From the NCBI RefSeq assembly GCF_029537485.1, contig NZ_JARPUS010000008.1, positions 124,001 to 188,000 on the forward strand: DNA of 64,000 nt, read 5' to 3'. A program made the position numbers and the translations under genes. Positions within the stretch are counted from its first letter, which is position 1. Each line of letters begins with the position of its first letter. A model generated the notes under the pieces. The model did not search any database. It was not told where the DNA came from and was given only the letters and a program-made list of their open reading frames with translations. Below are positions 45,199 to 53,758 of this stretch, one piece after another. The DNA comes from Pseudomonas sp. GOM6. Its GTDB lineage: Bacteria > Pseudomonadota > Gammaproteobacteria > Pseudomonadales > Pseudomonadaceae.

Positions 45199-45302
45199 GT
45201 TCCCTCTCCCTGTGGGGAGAGGGTTAGGGAGAGGGGCAGGGCTATTTCTCGATTGTTCGGCCCTCTCCCCCAGCCCCTCTCCCGTAAACGGGAGAGGGGA
45301 GA
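45199..45302. repeat. CCCTCTCCC inverted-repeat element, copy 1
   Basis: Intergenic element made of CCCTCTCCC and GGGAGAGGG blocks in both orientations, including CTCTCCCGTAAACGGGAGAG near the right end and a second pair CCCTCTCC...GGAGAGGG at the left. A related copy lies at 54412-54484. Dispersed, non-coding and capable of forming strong hairpins downstream of the CAP gene. Confidence 0.8.
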
Positions 45303-45334
45303 CACGGGCTGGCGCCTAACTGAACGACATACGC

Positions 45335-45988
45335 TCAGGCCGGTGCCTTGGCGGTACGCAGGTAGGGCAGCTTGATGTCGAGGGCACCGTACTTCTGTTC
45401 GGCCTGCTCGTTGTTCAGCGCCAGGGCGACGATTACGTCCTGCCCCACCGCCCAGTTGGCCGGGGTGGCCAGTGGTACGTTGTAGGTCAGCTGCAGGGCA
45501 TCCAGGGCGCGCAGCACTTCGGCGAAGTTGCGCCCCACGCTCATGGGGTAGGTCATCGACAGCTTGAGCTTCTTGTCGGGGCCGATGATGAATACCGAGC
45601 GCACTGTGGCGCTGTCTGCCGGGGTGCGGCCATCCGGCAGGTAGGCCTCGGCCGGCAGCATGTCGAAGAGCTTGGATACCTTGAGGTCGTCATCGGCGAT
45701 GATCGGGAAATCGGCCGCGCAGCCGCCGAAGTGCTCGATATCGGCCTTCCACTTGCGGTGATCGTCCACACCGTCGACCGAGACACCGATCACCTTGGTA
45801 TGACGTTTCTGCCATTCACCGGCCAGCTGGGCCACGGCGGCAAATTCGGTGGTGCACACCGGGGTGAAGTCCTTGGGGTGGGAGAACAGGATTGCCCAGC
45901 TGTCGCCAATCCAGTCGTGAAACTTCAGGCTGCCCCGATCGGTGTCGGCGGTGAAGTCGGGAACGCTGTCGTTGATGCGAAGTGTCAT
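45335..45988 (-). CDS. 1-Cys peroxiredoxin (Prx6/LsfA-like)
   Basis: A 217-residue peroxiredoxin. The peroxidatic Cys is in HPKDFTPVCTTEFAAVAQ (near residue 46), and a second conserved segment VSVDGVDDHRKWKADIEHFG and the long C-terminal domain are of the Prx6 1-Cys class, as in Pseudomonas LsfA. It reduces hydrogen and organic peroxides in the cytosol. ATG 45988 is favoured by GGAG 9 bases upstream over an ATG two codons earlier. Confidence 0.93.
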   Translation of the reverse strand: MTLRINDSVPDFTADTDRGSLKFHDWIGDSWAILFSHPKDFTPVCTTEFAAVAQLAGEWQKRHTKVIGVSVDGVDDHRKWKADIEHFGGCAADFPIIADDDLKVSKLFDMLPAEAYLPDGRTPADSATVRSVFIIGPDKKLKLSMTYPMSVGRNFAEVLRALDALQLTYNVPLATPANWAVGQDVIVALALNNEQAEQKYGALDIKLPYLRTAKAPA

Positions 45989-46052
45989 GTCCATCTGCTC
46001 CGTGTGAGTGAACCCGGGAAACTCTATATCAAGCTCGCCAGGCTGCCTGGCG

Positions 46053-46475
46053 TCAGCGCTCGCCGGTTGGTTTGCGCCTGCTGGAAGTTTTGCTGGCCAG
46101 GCTCATCAGGCGCTGGAACTTGGCACATTGCAGGTGATTTTCCGCTGGGCATTCGGCTGCGTGGCGCAAGCCGTCGCGTACAGCGCTGAGGCGGCGGATG
46201 GTGCGGTCCAGTTCATCGGCGCGAGACCGCAACTGGCTGCGGTCGATGGCCAGCTGACCGTCGGCGGCGAGCATGCTGGCGATATCGTCCAGGCAAAACC
46301 CCACCGCCCGGCCCAGGGCAATCAGTGACAGGCGCTCCAGCACCGACTCGTTGAATACCCGGCGCAGGCCATTACGGCCAATCGAGCGAATCAGCCCGCG
46401 TTCCTCGTAGTAGCGCAGCGTCGAGGCCGGCAGGCCGGACCAGTGCGCGACCTTGCCGATATCCATCTCTTTCAT
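46053..46475 (-). CDS. MerR-family transcriptional regulator
   Basis: A 140-residue MerR-type regulator: winged helix MDIGKVAHWSGLPASTLRYY then EERGLIRS, dimerisation helix to about residue 115, and a C-terminal stretch with two Cys (AAECPAENHLQCAKF). It lacks the four-cysteine Fe-S motif of SoxR. It is divergent from a DUF2938 membrane protein gene, and a perfect 14-base palindrome lies between them, so it probably controls that gene and itself. ATG 46475 has GAGG 7 bases upstream. Confidence 0.87.
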   Translation of the reverse strand: MKEMDIGKVAHWSGLPASTLRYYEERGLIRSIGRNGLRRVFNESVLERLSLIALGRAVGFCLDDIASMLAADGQLAIDRSQLRSRADELDRTIRRLSAVRDGLRHAAECPAENHLQCAKFQRLMSLASKTSSRRKPTGER

Positions 46476-46484
46476 CACTTGACC

Positions 46485-46498
46485 TCAAGTCGACTTGA
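46485..46498. promoter_or_regulatory. Candidate MerR operator
   Basis: Perfect palindrome TCAAGTCGACTTGA, immediately after TTGACC (46479-46484), a good -35 box reading toward the DUF2938 gene. MerR activators bind such palindromes inside a long spacer between -35 and -10. Confidence 0.7.
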
Positions 46499-46540
46499 AC
46501 TGGCAGGCTGGTTTCCGTTGACTTTACGAGGAGTTGGATC

Positions 46541-47029
46541 ATGTTGCTACAGATCGTTCTGCTGGGTTTGGGTGCCACCCTGGTGATGGATGCGTGGGCG
46601 CTGCTGCGCAAGCGGCTTTGGGGGATGGCATCGCTGGACTACGCGCTGGTAGGGCGTTGGTTGGGCCATATGCCGGCGGGGCGCTTTCGTCACCCGGCCA
46701 TTGCCCAGGCGCGACCAGTGGCCGGCGAGCGGGCGCTGGGTTGGGTGTTCCACTACCTGACCGGGTTGGTGTTTGCCGCGCTGTTCGTCTGGCTGAGCGG
46801 CGCGTCATGGTTGTGCCAGCCGCACCTGCTGCCTGCGCTGGGCTTTGGTGCCGTCACGGTGTTGCTACCCATGCTGCTGATGCAGCCGGGTTTTGGCATG
46901 GGCATCGCCGCCAGGCGTACGCCCAGGCCCTGGCTGGCTCGGCGTCGCGCCTTGCTGACGCATCTGGTGTTCGGGCTGGGGCTCTATCTCACGGGCTGGC
47001 TGCTGAGTCACCTGGGCTGCGTCAGTTGA
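46541..47029 (+). CDS. DUF2938 membrane protein
   Basis: A 162-residue inner-membrane protein with four hydrophobic segments; it begins MLLQIVLLGLGATLVMDAWA and includes RWLGHMPAGRFRHPAIAQAR and the GWVFHYLTGLVFAALFVWLS segment typical of DUF2938. Function unknown. GAGGAG lies upstream of ATG 46541. The divergent MerR gene and palindrome suggest inducible expression. Its 3' end overlaps the next convergent gene by 8 bases. Confidence 0.85.
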   Translation: MLLQIVLLGLGATLVMDAWALLRKRLWGMASLDYALVGRWLGHMPAGRFRHPAIAQARPVAGERALGWVFHYLTGLVFAALFVWLSGASWLCQPHLLPALGFGAVTVLLPMLLMQPGFGMGIAARRTPRPWLARRRALLTHLVFGLGLYLTGWLLSHLGCVS

Positions 47030-47471
47030 TGTCGCCGCAGAAGATGTCCAGTGCGCCATCGGATGGGGCTGTGCGCAGTACCAGCGCGTGAGGTGTGGTG
47101 CGCAGGGTGGCTAGCGTCACGTTGGCGCTGCGCGACAAACGCCAGCCATCGACTGCGCCCAGGCGCGAGGTCGTCAGGGTGCGGTTCAGTGCATAAGCCG
47201 GGTTGGCGCCCGGCTGCGCACAGGTACCGGGGTAGATGTAGGCGGCCAGGCGCGGCGGCAGCGTGATACCGAAGGGCACGCCGCTGATGAAGGCCGACAA
47301 ATCGGTCTGCTCGCCGCGTGCGTTGAGCGTGGCCTGGCCGATCCTGCCGGCATTGTGCGAGGTGGCGACGAGTTGCACCGCGGCGCTGTCCGCGCCGCCT
47401 TGGTGCTGGCTGCTGCAGCCACTCAACATGCCGCCCAGCAGTAGAGCGGCCAGATACCCGGATGCGTTCAT
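47022..47471 (-). CDS. Putative lipoprotein, 149 residues
   Basis: A small lipoprotein with signal peptide MNASGYLAALLLGGMLSGC; the lipidated residue would be Cys19. The mature part SSQHQGGADSAAVQLVATSH and NRTLTTSRLGAVDGWRLSRS has no recognised domain, and a Cys pair (TCAQ, FCGD) could form a disulfide. AAGGA, 6 bases before the ATG, lies inside a strong hairpin. Confidence 0.75.
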   Translation of the reverse strand: MNASGYLAALLLGGMLSGCSSQHQGGADSAAVQLVATSHNAGRIGQATLNARGEQTDLSAFISGVPFGITLPPRLAAYIYPGTCAQPGANPAYALNRTLTTSRLGAVDGWRLSRSANVTLATLRTTPHALVLRTAPSDGALDIFCGDIN

Positions 47472-47478
47472 CACTCGT

Positions 47479-47503
47479 CCTTCGCCAGAGAGCCTGGCGA
47501 AGG
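47479..47503 (-). promoter_or_regulatory. Hairpin covering the ribosome site of the lipoprotein gene
   Basis: Perfect 10-base stem CCTTCGCCAG / CTGGCGAAGG. On the minus strand the distal arm contains AAGGA, the likely Shine-Dalgarno of the gene starting at 47471. No T-run follows, so it is not an ordinary terminator of the upstream gene. Confidence 0.5.
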
Positions 47504-47533
47504 AGTTTAGGGGGTATTGCCGTGCACGGGCCG

Positions 47534-47908
47534 CTATTTGAACGGGCTGAGCAGCCAGGTTTCGGCACTGGCTTCCTGGCTACGCTCGAAAGCCTTGATC
47601 GTCAGGCCGGGAATCAGCGCGCCTTCTATCTGGCTGGCCTTGCGTACCCAGGGCTTGTCGGCGATGACCGCCATGCGCTCGAAGCGCCGGGCGAAACGGA
47701 TCATCTGTGGCAGGCGCGACATTTCAACGCCGATGGCACCGAGCGTCGGCAGCTGGAACTCGCCGATGCGGTAGAGCATGCGGCCGTGTTCGATGCCTTG
47801 CGCCTTCTGCTCCAGCTCATCGAGTGCGCTGCGCATCTCGCTGCTGTCGAGCTTGCCGGCGAAGTCCACGTCGAGACGGTTTTCGCCGGTACGGGTTACC
47901 TGGAACAT
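47534..47908 (-). CDS. SpoIIAA/STAS-like protein
   Basis: A 124-residue protein with the STAS-like SpoIIAA fold (MFQVTRTGENRLDVDFAGKL, followed by ALDELEQKAQGIEHGRMLYR and RFARRFERMAVIADKPWVRK). It belongs to the STAS-like family seen singly in many Proteobacteria, usually of unknown function. ATG 47908 is selected because GGAGG lies 7 bases upstream; the much longer frame is a shadow of the rlhA gene. Confidence 0.8.
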   Translation of the reverse strand: MFQVTRTGENRLDVDFAGKLDSSEMRSALDELEQKAQGIEHGRMLYRIGEFQLPTLGAIGVEMSRLPQMIRFARRFERMAVIADKPWVRKASQIEGALIPGLTIKAFERSQEASAETWLLSPFK

Positions 47909-48009
47909 GAGCATTCCTCCGTTGGGCTGTAGGTTCACCATACGCCTGTCGGGAGGCTGCGGGGCGGCGCTGGATAACCGGTCGAGCCAGCGCGCCCCAG
48001 GCAGGTGCC

Positions 48010-50025
48010 TCAGTGGCTGTAGCCGCTTGGTTTGTGGCGGATGGTCTTGAGCAGGTCTTCCGGGCTGATGCTGGCGACCATCTTGCTGTGCGCCGCGCTG
48101 CCCGGCTGCGGCTGATTGAGGATATGGCCCTTCATCTTGCCGATGATGTGCATCTCGCACGGCTTGCAGTCGAACTTCAGGGTCAGCACCTCGTCGCCCT
48201 GGATCAACTGCATCGGCGCGACCTTGGTCTTCACCCCGGTGACACCCTTGGCCTGCTTGGGGCACAGGTTGAAGGAGAAGCGCAGGCAGTGCTTGGTGAT
48301 CATCACCGGCACTTCGCCTTCTTCTTCGTGGGCCTCGTAGGCCGCGTCGATCAGCTGCACGCCATGGCGGTGGTAGAAGTCGCGGGCCTTCTGGTTGTAC
48401 ACGTTGTAGAGGAACGACAGGTGCGACTCCGGGTACACCGGTGGCGGTGTTGTCTCGGCCTTGCGGCTGCCGCGTGGGTGAGCCGCGACGCGTGCTTCGG
48501 TCAGTTTCTCGATGGCCTCGCGGCGCAGGGCCTTGAGCTGCGAGTTGGGCACGAAGAAGGCCTGCGGGGCGTCCAGCGCCACATCCAGCGCGTGGTAGTC
48601 GGTGGTGCCGAGCTGGGTCAGCAGGTCGCGCAGGCCATCGAGCGCCTGCTCTGGCTTGTTGGCCACGCCGAACGGGCCGGGCAGGGCGACGTCGACGGCG
48701 ATGCCTTCCTCGCTGGTGGCGGTCAGCTTGAGCTGCTCTTCGCGTAGGGAAACCTTCCAGCTCACGCCGATACGGCGCTCGGCGCTGGTCTTGAGCAGCG
48801 CCTGCTGCCAGTTGTGGTCGAGGTTGCGCGACAGCGGATGGTTGGGGCGCAAACGGAACAGGCCCTCGGGCATCTCGTTGGGCTCGACGCGGTAGCGGTA
48901 GCGCTGCTTGCCGTCTTCCTCGAATTCGCCTTTGAGTTCGGCGATATTGGCGCGGAAGCCCACCACCTCGCGCTTGACCAGCACGTTGAGGCCGTCGCCG
49001 TTGGACAGCGGAGTGTCGGTGACGGCGATCAGGTCGCGTTTGCCCACCTTCTCGACATGGCCTACCGGCAGGCCGGTGAAGGTCGGCGAGTCGAAGGCGC
49101 CGATGTCGATCTTGCGATCCTGGACGAAGTAGTCGGTGCTGCCGCGGTGGAAGGTCTTGTCCGGATCGGGCAGGAAGAAGTGTGCGGTGCGGCCGCTGGA
49201 GGCGCGGGCCAGGTCCGGGCGGTCTTCGAGGATGGCGTCGAGCTCGCGGCGGTAGTGGGCGGTGATGTTCTTCACATAGCCCATGTCCTTGTAGCGCCCC
49301 TCGATCTTGAACGAGCGCACGCCGGCCTCGACCAGCGCGCGCAGGTTGGCGCTCTGGTTGTTGTCCTTCATCGACAGCAGGTGCTTTTCGTAGGCGATCA
49401 CGCCGCCTTTTTCGTCCTTCAGGGTGTAGGGCAGGCGGCAGGCCTGCGAGCAGTCGCCACGGTTGGCGCTGCGCCCGGTCTGCGCGTGGGAGATGTTGCA
49501 CTGGCCGGAGAAGGCCACGCAGAGCGCACCGTGGATGAAGAACTCGATGGCGGCGTCGGTGGCATCGGCGATGGCGCGGATTTCCTGCAGGTTCAGCTCG
49601 CGCGCCAGTACCAGCTGGGAGAAGCCGGCCTGGTCGAGGAACTTGGCGCGGTCCAGGGTGCGGATGTCGGTCTGGGTACTGGCGTGCAGCTCGATCGGCG
49701 GAATATCCAGCTCCATCACCCCCATGTCCTGCACGATCAGCGCATCGACGCCGGCGTCGTACAGCTGGTGGATCAGCGTGCGCACCTGCTCCAGCTCGTC
49801 GTCGTGGAAGATGGTGTTGAGGGTGGTGAACACCCGCGCGTGGTAGCGGCGGGCGAACTTCACCAGCTCGGCGATATCGCTGACCTCGTTGCAGGCGTTG
49901 TGCCGCGCGCCGAAGCTCGGCCCGCCGATGTAGATGGCATCGGCCCCATGCAGGATGGCCTCGCGGGCGATGGCCACATCACGGGCAGGGCTGAGCAGTT
50001 CCAGATGATTCTTGGGCAGGGACAT
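48010..50025 (-). CDS. rlhA: 23S rRNA 5-hydroxycytidine C2501 synthase RlhA (peptidase U32 family)
   Basis: A 671-residue protein colinear with E. coli RlhA (YdcP), which hydroxylates C2501 of 23S rRNA. Conserved stretches are HLELLSPARDVAIAREAIL, DALIVQDMGVMELDIPPIE, NISHAQTGRSANRGDCSQAC near residue 175 and SFKIEGRYKDMGYVKNITAH near 238; the C-terminal cysteines KHCLRFSFNLCPKQAKG and KFDCKPCEMHIIGK are Fe-S-like clusters. It was earlier classed as a U32 collagenase-like peptidase. No partner genes are adjacent. Confidence 0.92.
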   Translation of the reverse strand: MSLPKNHLELLSPARDVAIAREAILHGADAIYIGGPSFGARHNACNEVSDIAELVKFARRYHARVFTTLNTIFHDDELEQVRTLIHQLYDAGVDALIVQDMGVMELDIPPIELHASTQTDIRTLDRAKFLDQAGFSQLVLARELNLQEIRAIADATDAAIEFFIHGALCVAFSGQCNISHAQTGRSANRGDCSQACRLPYTLKDEKGGVIAYEKHLLSMKDNNQSANLRALVEAGVRSFKIEGRYKDMGYVKNITAHYRRELDAILEDRPDLARASSGRTAHFFLPDPDKTFHRGSTDYFVQDRKIDIGAFDSPTFTGLPVGHVEKVGKRDLIAVTDTPLSNGDGLNVLVKREVVGFRANIAELKGEFEEDGKQRYRYRVEPNEMPEGLFRLRPNHPLSRNLDHNWQQALLKTSAERRIGVSWKVSLREEQLKLTATSEEGIAVDVALPGPFGVANKPEQALDGLRDLLTQLGTTDYHALDVALDAPQAFFVPNSQLKALRREAIEKLTEARVAAHPRGSRKAETTPPPVYPESHLSFLYNVYNQKARDFYHRHGVQLIDAAYEAHEEEGEVPVMITKHCLRFSFNLCPKQAKGVTGVKTKVAPMQLIQGDEVLTLKFDCKPCEMHIIGKMKGHILNQPQPGSAAHSKMVASISPEDLLKTIRHKPSGYSH

Positions 50026-50114
50026 GGTGTTTCTTCTTTATCAGGCGCGGCACGGTGAGGCGCGCATTGTAGCGGCCTGCGCAGAGGGTGGCAGCAGAAG
50101 GTGCCAGGCGGTGC

Positions 50115-50642
50115 TCAGGCCCGGCGCTGGCGCCGTTCGCGCAGGTGCTCGACCAGCGCCCATATCAGGCTGATCAGCAGGTACATGCCCAGGCCACCGA
50201 TGCAGGCAAACAGCGCCAGGCCGGTGATCAGTGGCGCACCCACATCGCTGAGGCGCTGCCAGACCGAGCGGCTGTCCGTATCCGCCTCCAGCGGCACCGG
50301 CAGGTCTGGCGCGGCCTCGACCTCGGCTCCGGTGAGGCGGGCGCCGACCCGGTAGGCGGCGTAATAGACCGGGGCAAAGGTCACCGGGTTGGTGACCAGG
50401 GTGCTGGCAGCGGCGGCCGGCACGTTGGCGCGCAGTACCACGGCGGCACCGACCGAGAAGGGAATCTGCGCGATGGGGATCAGCAAGCCGAAGAAGATGC
50501 CGATGCTCACCCCCAGTGCCACACCATGACGCGACCACACCCACAGGTGGGTGTGGTGCAAGAAAGGCTCTAGCCAGCGCAGGAAACGATTGCGTGCAAG
50601 CTGTTCGCGGGTGGGCAGGTGGCGGGCGAGAAAAGGAGGCAT
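50115..50642 (-). CDS. DUF2062 membrane protein
   Basis: A 175-residue protein with membrane segments (HGVALGVSIGIFFGLLIPIA and ITGLALFACIGGLGMYLLIS) and the WVWSRHGVALGVSIGIFFGL motif of DUF2062, a family of unknown function. The ATG at 50642 is used; an upstream in-frame TTG adds three residues and no clear ribosome site is seen for either. Confidence 0.82.
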   Translation of the reverse strand: MPPFLARHLPTREQLARNRFLRWLEPFLHHTHLWVWSRHGVALGVSIGIFFGLLIPIAQIPFSVGAAVVLRANVPAAAASTLVTNPVTFAPVYYAAYRVGARLTGAEVEAAPDLPVPLEADTDSRSVWQRLSDVGAPLITGLALFACIGGLGMYLLISLIWALVEHLRERRQRRA

Positions 50643-50826
50643 GACGGACAACGATTGGCAGGCGGCAGGCGCCCCTTTTACCGCAAACGCCTGACGGCGG
50701 CATGTAAGGTTGGTCGCACAAAAGTTACGGCATATTACGGCGCGGAGCGCAGCAAGCCATCAACGGCACGGCTGATGCGCCGCAGCATTTTATGTTCGAG
50801 CCGGCCCGTCGATCCGAGCGGGCCAT

Positions 50827-51126
50827 CTATTGCACGCTGCTCAGGCGTTGGTCGGTGAATACGCAGACTACCCCGGCGCGGTTGTGCATGACCGGATGAT
50901 CGAAGTCGCAATAGGCGGCCGCCACGCTGAGGGCCATCTGTTCGCTGATCAGTTGACCGTCGTCCGGGCGGAACCAGGCCATTTGGCCGGCCTTGCATCG
51001 TTCGGCCTGTGGGTCGGTGTTGTAGATACAGATCTTGCTCTGTACTTCATTGGGTTCGTCATTGAAGCAAGCTGCCAGCGGCAAAGTGGTGGCGCAGAGC
51101 AGGCTGAGGCGGGCAAGAATGTGCAT
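50827..51126 (-). CDS. Small putative lipoprotein, 99 residues
   Basis: Signal peptide MHILARLSLLCATTLPLAAC with lipidation at Cys20; the mature domain FNDEPNEVQSKICIYNTDPQ has three further Cys that may pair (ICIY, RCK, YCDF, VCVF). No domain recognised. GAGTG is weakly placed as ribosome site. Confidence 0.75.
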   Translation of the reverse strand: MHILARLSLLCATTLPLAACFNDEPNEVQSKICIYNTDPQAERCKAGQMAWFRPDDGQLISEQMALSVAAAYCDFDHPVMHNRAGVVCVFTDQRLSSVQ

Positions 51127-51246
51127 GGATGGACACTCGTATGCTGGGACAGGAGCGTCTTAGGGTGACCAAGGCAAAGAAGGTTCATGTGCGTGGCTGC
51201 GATTTATGCCAAGTGTGATGCCTGCACGGCCTGGCGAGGGTTGGCC

Positions 51247-51939
51247 TCAGTGGGTACGCCTGGCCTGGCGCTCTTCGACTGCAGCTTCTGCCTGCCGCGC
51301 CAACTGGTCGAGCAGGTAGTCGCGCTGCTTCTCGGCATCGCGCAGGGCTTTTTCGCCGTGCTGTTTGACCAGGTAGGCATGGATCTGCCGGACTTCCTTG
51401 GACTGGAATATCGGCGCCAGATCCTGCACCGCCACCCAGCCGTCGGAGGCGTGGTTGCGGGTGTTCATCAGGACCTGCTGACCGCGGGCGCCGAGCACAC
51501 CGAAACCGAGCGCTTCGAAGGTCGGCACCCGGCTGGCCACGCAGGCCAGTGCGGCATGCGGGTGCAGCAGTTGAATCTGCCCCAGCATGGCGCGGGCGAT
51601 ACCGCGGCGGCGGTGGCTGGCGACTACCGCGAGGTAGACCAGGGTGCAGGCGTCGGCATCGTCCGGGCTGGGCAGATAGAGGGCGAAGCCCAGAACTCGG
51701 GACGGGTCTTCATCGTCCAGCGCCAGAACCAGCCGGGCGCTGCTGGCGGCATCGCTGCCCATCGCTTGCAGATACAGATGCACCTCGAAACCGATCACGT
51801 ACTGGTACAGCTGGTACAGCGGGTTGCTCGGTGTCAGCGGGGCCGGACTGATGTCGGTGAAGTAGTCCACCACCATCTGCAGCACCTGACTCTTCAGCGA
51901 TTCCGGCGGCGGGGTGGTCAGGTGGCTGAGGGTGAACAT
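51247..51939 (-). CDS. GNAT-family acetyltransferase
   Basis: A 230-residue acetyltransferase: TLVYLAVVASHRRRGIARAM (acetyl-CoA loop RRRGIA) near residue 108 and FEALGFGVLGARGQQVLMNT near 153. The C terminus is a charged helix (KALRDAEKQRDYLLDQLARQ) beyond the usual fold. Substrate unknown. ATG 51939 (MFTLSHLTTPP) is preferred to the extended frame. Confidence 0.85.
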   Translation of the reverse strand: MFTLSHLTTPPPESLKSQVLQMVVDYFTDISPAPLTPSNPLYQLYQYVIGFEVHLYLQAMGSDAASSARLVLALDDEDPSRVLGFALYLPSPDDADACTLVYLAVVASHRRRGIARAMLGQIQLLHPHAALACVASRVPTFEALGFGVLGARGQQVLMNTRNHASDGWVAVQDLAPIFQSKEVRQIHAYLVKQHGEKALRDAEKQRDYLLDQLARQAEAAVEERQARRTH

Positions 51940-51988
51940 CGGGACGCGGGCTCCGGGCAGGGCGACGAGGTCGCCATTGTAACGCCCT

Positions 51989-52666
51989 CTAGCCTTGGGT
52001 TTCCCCGACAAAACGCTGCAGGTCTTCGGCATTCATGTAGCCGAGCAGACGCGGGCGGCCACTGGCCCTGTCAACGAAGACGAACAGGGCACTGGTGTAT
52101 TCGCTGTCGTGTTCGGCCCTTGAGTCACCCAGGGCTTTGGCCACGCCCTCGATGCAACCGCTGTGGGTGACCAGCAACAGGTTACGGTGCGCCTGCTTAT
52201 GGTCGAGCATGTTCTGCGTCAGAGTGCTGCGGCAGTTGGCCAACCAGTCGCGGGTGGCGATGCTGATGTCGAACATGGAGTTGGCGGTTTGCACCGTGCG
52301 CAGCCGTGGGCTGGCGAAGATATCGACATTGCCCAGGCCGAGGGCTTTGAAGGCGCTGCCTACGCCATCCGCCGCTGCATTGCCCGAAACGGTAATACCA
52401 CTCTTGTCGCCCAGGCAGGGGCCGCTGGAACGGTCGCAACGCTCGGCATGGCGTACCAGCACCACCACGTCGCCCTCATCCCAGTTGGCGAACAGGCCGG
52501 ATTTGCCCATGCGGTTGTCTTCGCCCAGGTTCTCCAGCGGCTCGCGCTGCAACCACAGACTCATCAGTGCGCTCAGGGCTATCAGGCTGGCGCCGAGAAT
52601 GAGCAGGTGTCTTTTGCGCAAAGACGTTGCAACCTTGGCTGCATTGGCATGAGGAATGATTGGCAT
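51989..52666 (-). CDS. Membrane-anchored histidine phosphatase-family protein
   Basis: A 225-residue protein with an N-terminal transmembrane helix (LLILGASLIALSALMSLWL) and a histidine phosphatase domain: LVRHAERCDRSSGPCLGDKS (catalytic RHA motif) near residue 72 and LLLVTHSGCIEGVAKALG near 165 (second His). The RHAERCDRS form resembles lipopolysaccharide core heptose phosphatase-like proteins in Pseudomonas and Enterobacteria; the substrate is inferred only. Confidence 0.85.
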   Translation of the reverse strand: MPIIPHANAAKVATSLRKRHLLILGASLIALSALMSLWLQREPLENLGEDNRMGKSGLFANWDEGDVVVLVRHAERCDRSSGPCLGDKSGITVSGNAAADGVGSAFKALGLGNVDIFASPRLRTVQTANSMFDISIATRDWLANCRSTLTQNMLDHKQAHRNLLLVTHSGCIEGVAKALGDSRAEHDSEYTSALFVFVDRASGRPRLLGYMNAEDLQRFVGETQG

Positions 52667-53050
52667 CGGCCGCTCCAGAAAATATCAACGAGGGGCGGCA
52701 GGAGCTATTCCCTGCGCAATGCCGCAAACCCGGGCCACTCTAGACAGCCGGGGGTTAACGAAAGATGAAAGCGCGGTGAGCAAATCTGTTACGGAATATG
52801 CCGGCCGGCGGTGTAATGGCCTGACACAAGGCTGCCCGCGTAAAGCCGGATAAGGGCGACCTTTTCGTCTCGCCTGCGCCCGGTGGCCCCATGGCAATCA
52901 AGGCCAGCTTCTCGACAACCTCCGTCTCGACGCCAGGTTCGATGACATCACGGTGATTGCCGACCAGCCCATCCGCTGCCAGGGCGATGGCTGTGCGCCG
53001 CGCCCTGGCCGGGCTGTTCAGCCTGGCGGCCTGGAGCGCGCAAGCGCCAC
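52667..53050. other. Intergenic region, no gene recognised
   Basis: About 384 bases without a supported gene. A plus-strand frame from about 52855 reads HGNQGQLLDNLRLDARFDD and continues to 53050 without start codon or family match, so it may be a decayed fragment; it is not called. Confidence 0.5.
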
Positions 53051-53758
53051 TCAGATCACTTTCACCGCACGGCCGATGAACTGGATCGGCCCGGTCGGCT
53101 TGCCGGTGGGCGAGCCCGTGCTCTTCTCCAGCGTCAGCTCGAACAGCTGGTTCGACTCCAGCGGCGGTAGCTGATCCAGCGGCACTTCCAGGCGCTGGCC
53201 CGGTTGCACCAGGCCGAGGGAGACCGGCCCTTGCCAGCTGTCGGCCTTGGTCCAGAACTGCAGGGCCATGTCGGCGGGGATTTCTACGCTGGCCAGGGGG
53301 ATCAGCTGAATCTGCCGATCATCGCTGGCCTGTACCACCCAGCCGGGGGCCTTGTCCTGCGGCGCCACCAGCACCACCACAAAGCTCGGGGCGGCAGGTT
53401 GGGGCGGCAAGGTCAGCATCGTGACCAGTAGCGCCAGGCTGGCCGCGAGGCCCGCTGCCGCCAGGCCGCGCCAGAAACCGAGCAGATTCCACCAGGGCGT
53501 AGGCGCGTGGCTGGCCGTCGCTTCCAGGCTACGGGCGATGCGTGCCCACAGATAGGGCGATGGCGTTTGCGGCGGCACCCGCTCGGTGAGGTGGTGCAGG
53601 CGTCGTTCCCAGGCATCCACGGCATCGCGCAGGGCCGAGTCCTGCCCCAAGCGCCGCTGGACCTCGCGGCGTTGTTCCGCTTCCAGCGTGCCCAGTACGT
53701 ATTCGCTGGCCAGCGTATCCAGGTCCGGTTGCCGGTCATCGGGGTGTGACGTGTTCAT
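53051..53758 (-). CDS. Anti-sigma factor (RskA-like)
   Basis: A 235-residue membrane protein. The cytoplasmic N-terminal domain LDTLASEYVLGTLEAEQRRE with RRLGQDSALRDAVDAWERRL is the zinc-free anti-sigma type; one transmembrane helix (GLAAAGLAASLALLVTMLTL, near residue 97) precedes an RskA-like extracytoplasmic domain containing FVVVLVAPQDKAPGWVVQAS and LASVEIPADMALQFWTKADS. Start ATG 53758 overlaps the sigma factor stop by 4 bases, so the pair are coupled, and it should inhibit that sigma factor. Confidence 0.88.
   Translation of the reverse strand: MNTSHPDDRQPDLDTLASEYVLGTLEAEQRREVQRRLGQDSALRDAVDAWERRLHHLTERVPPQTPSPYLWARIARSLEATASHAPTPWWNLLGFWRGLAAAGLAASLALLVTMLTLPPQPAAPSFVVVLVAPQDKAPGWVVQASDDRQIQLIPLASVEIPADMALQFWTKADSWQGPVSLGLVQPGQRLEVPLDQLPPLESNQLFELTLEKSTGSPTGKPTGPIQFIGRAVKVI

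Noticed and set aside
48814..50058. 414-codon plus-strand frame antisense to rlhA
   Set aside because: RlhA on the minus strand is colinear with its E. coli homologue over the whole length; the plus frame is Gly/Val/Ala noise.
52855..53050. Plus-strand frame HGNQGQLLDNLRLDARFDD... as a possible gene fragment
   Set aside because: No start codon in frame, no recognised family, and it is bounded by a stop at the left; it may be decayed sequence but cannot be supported.
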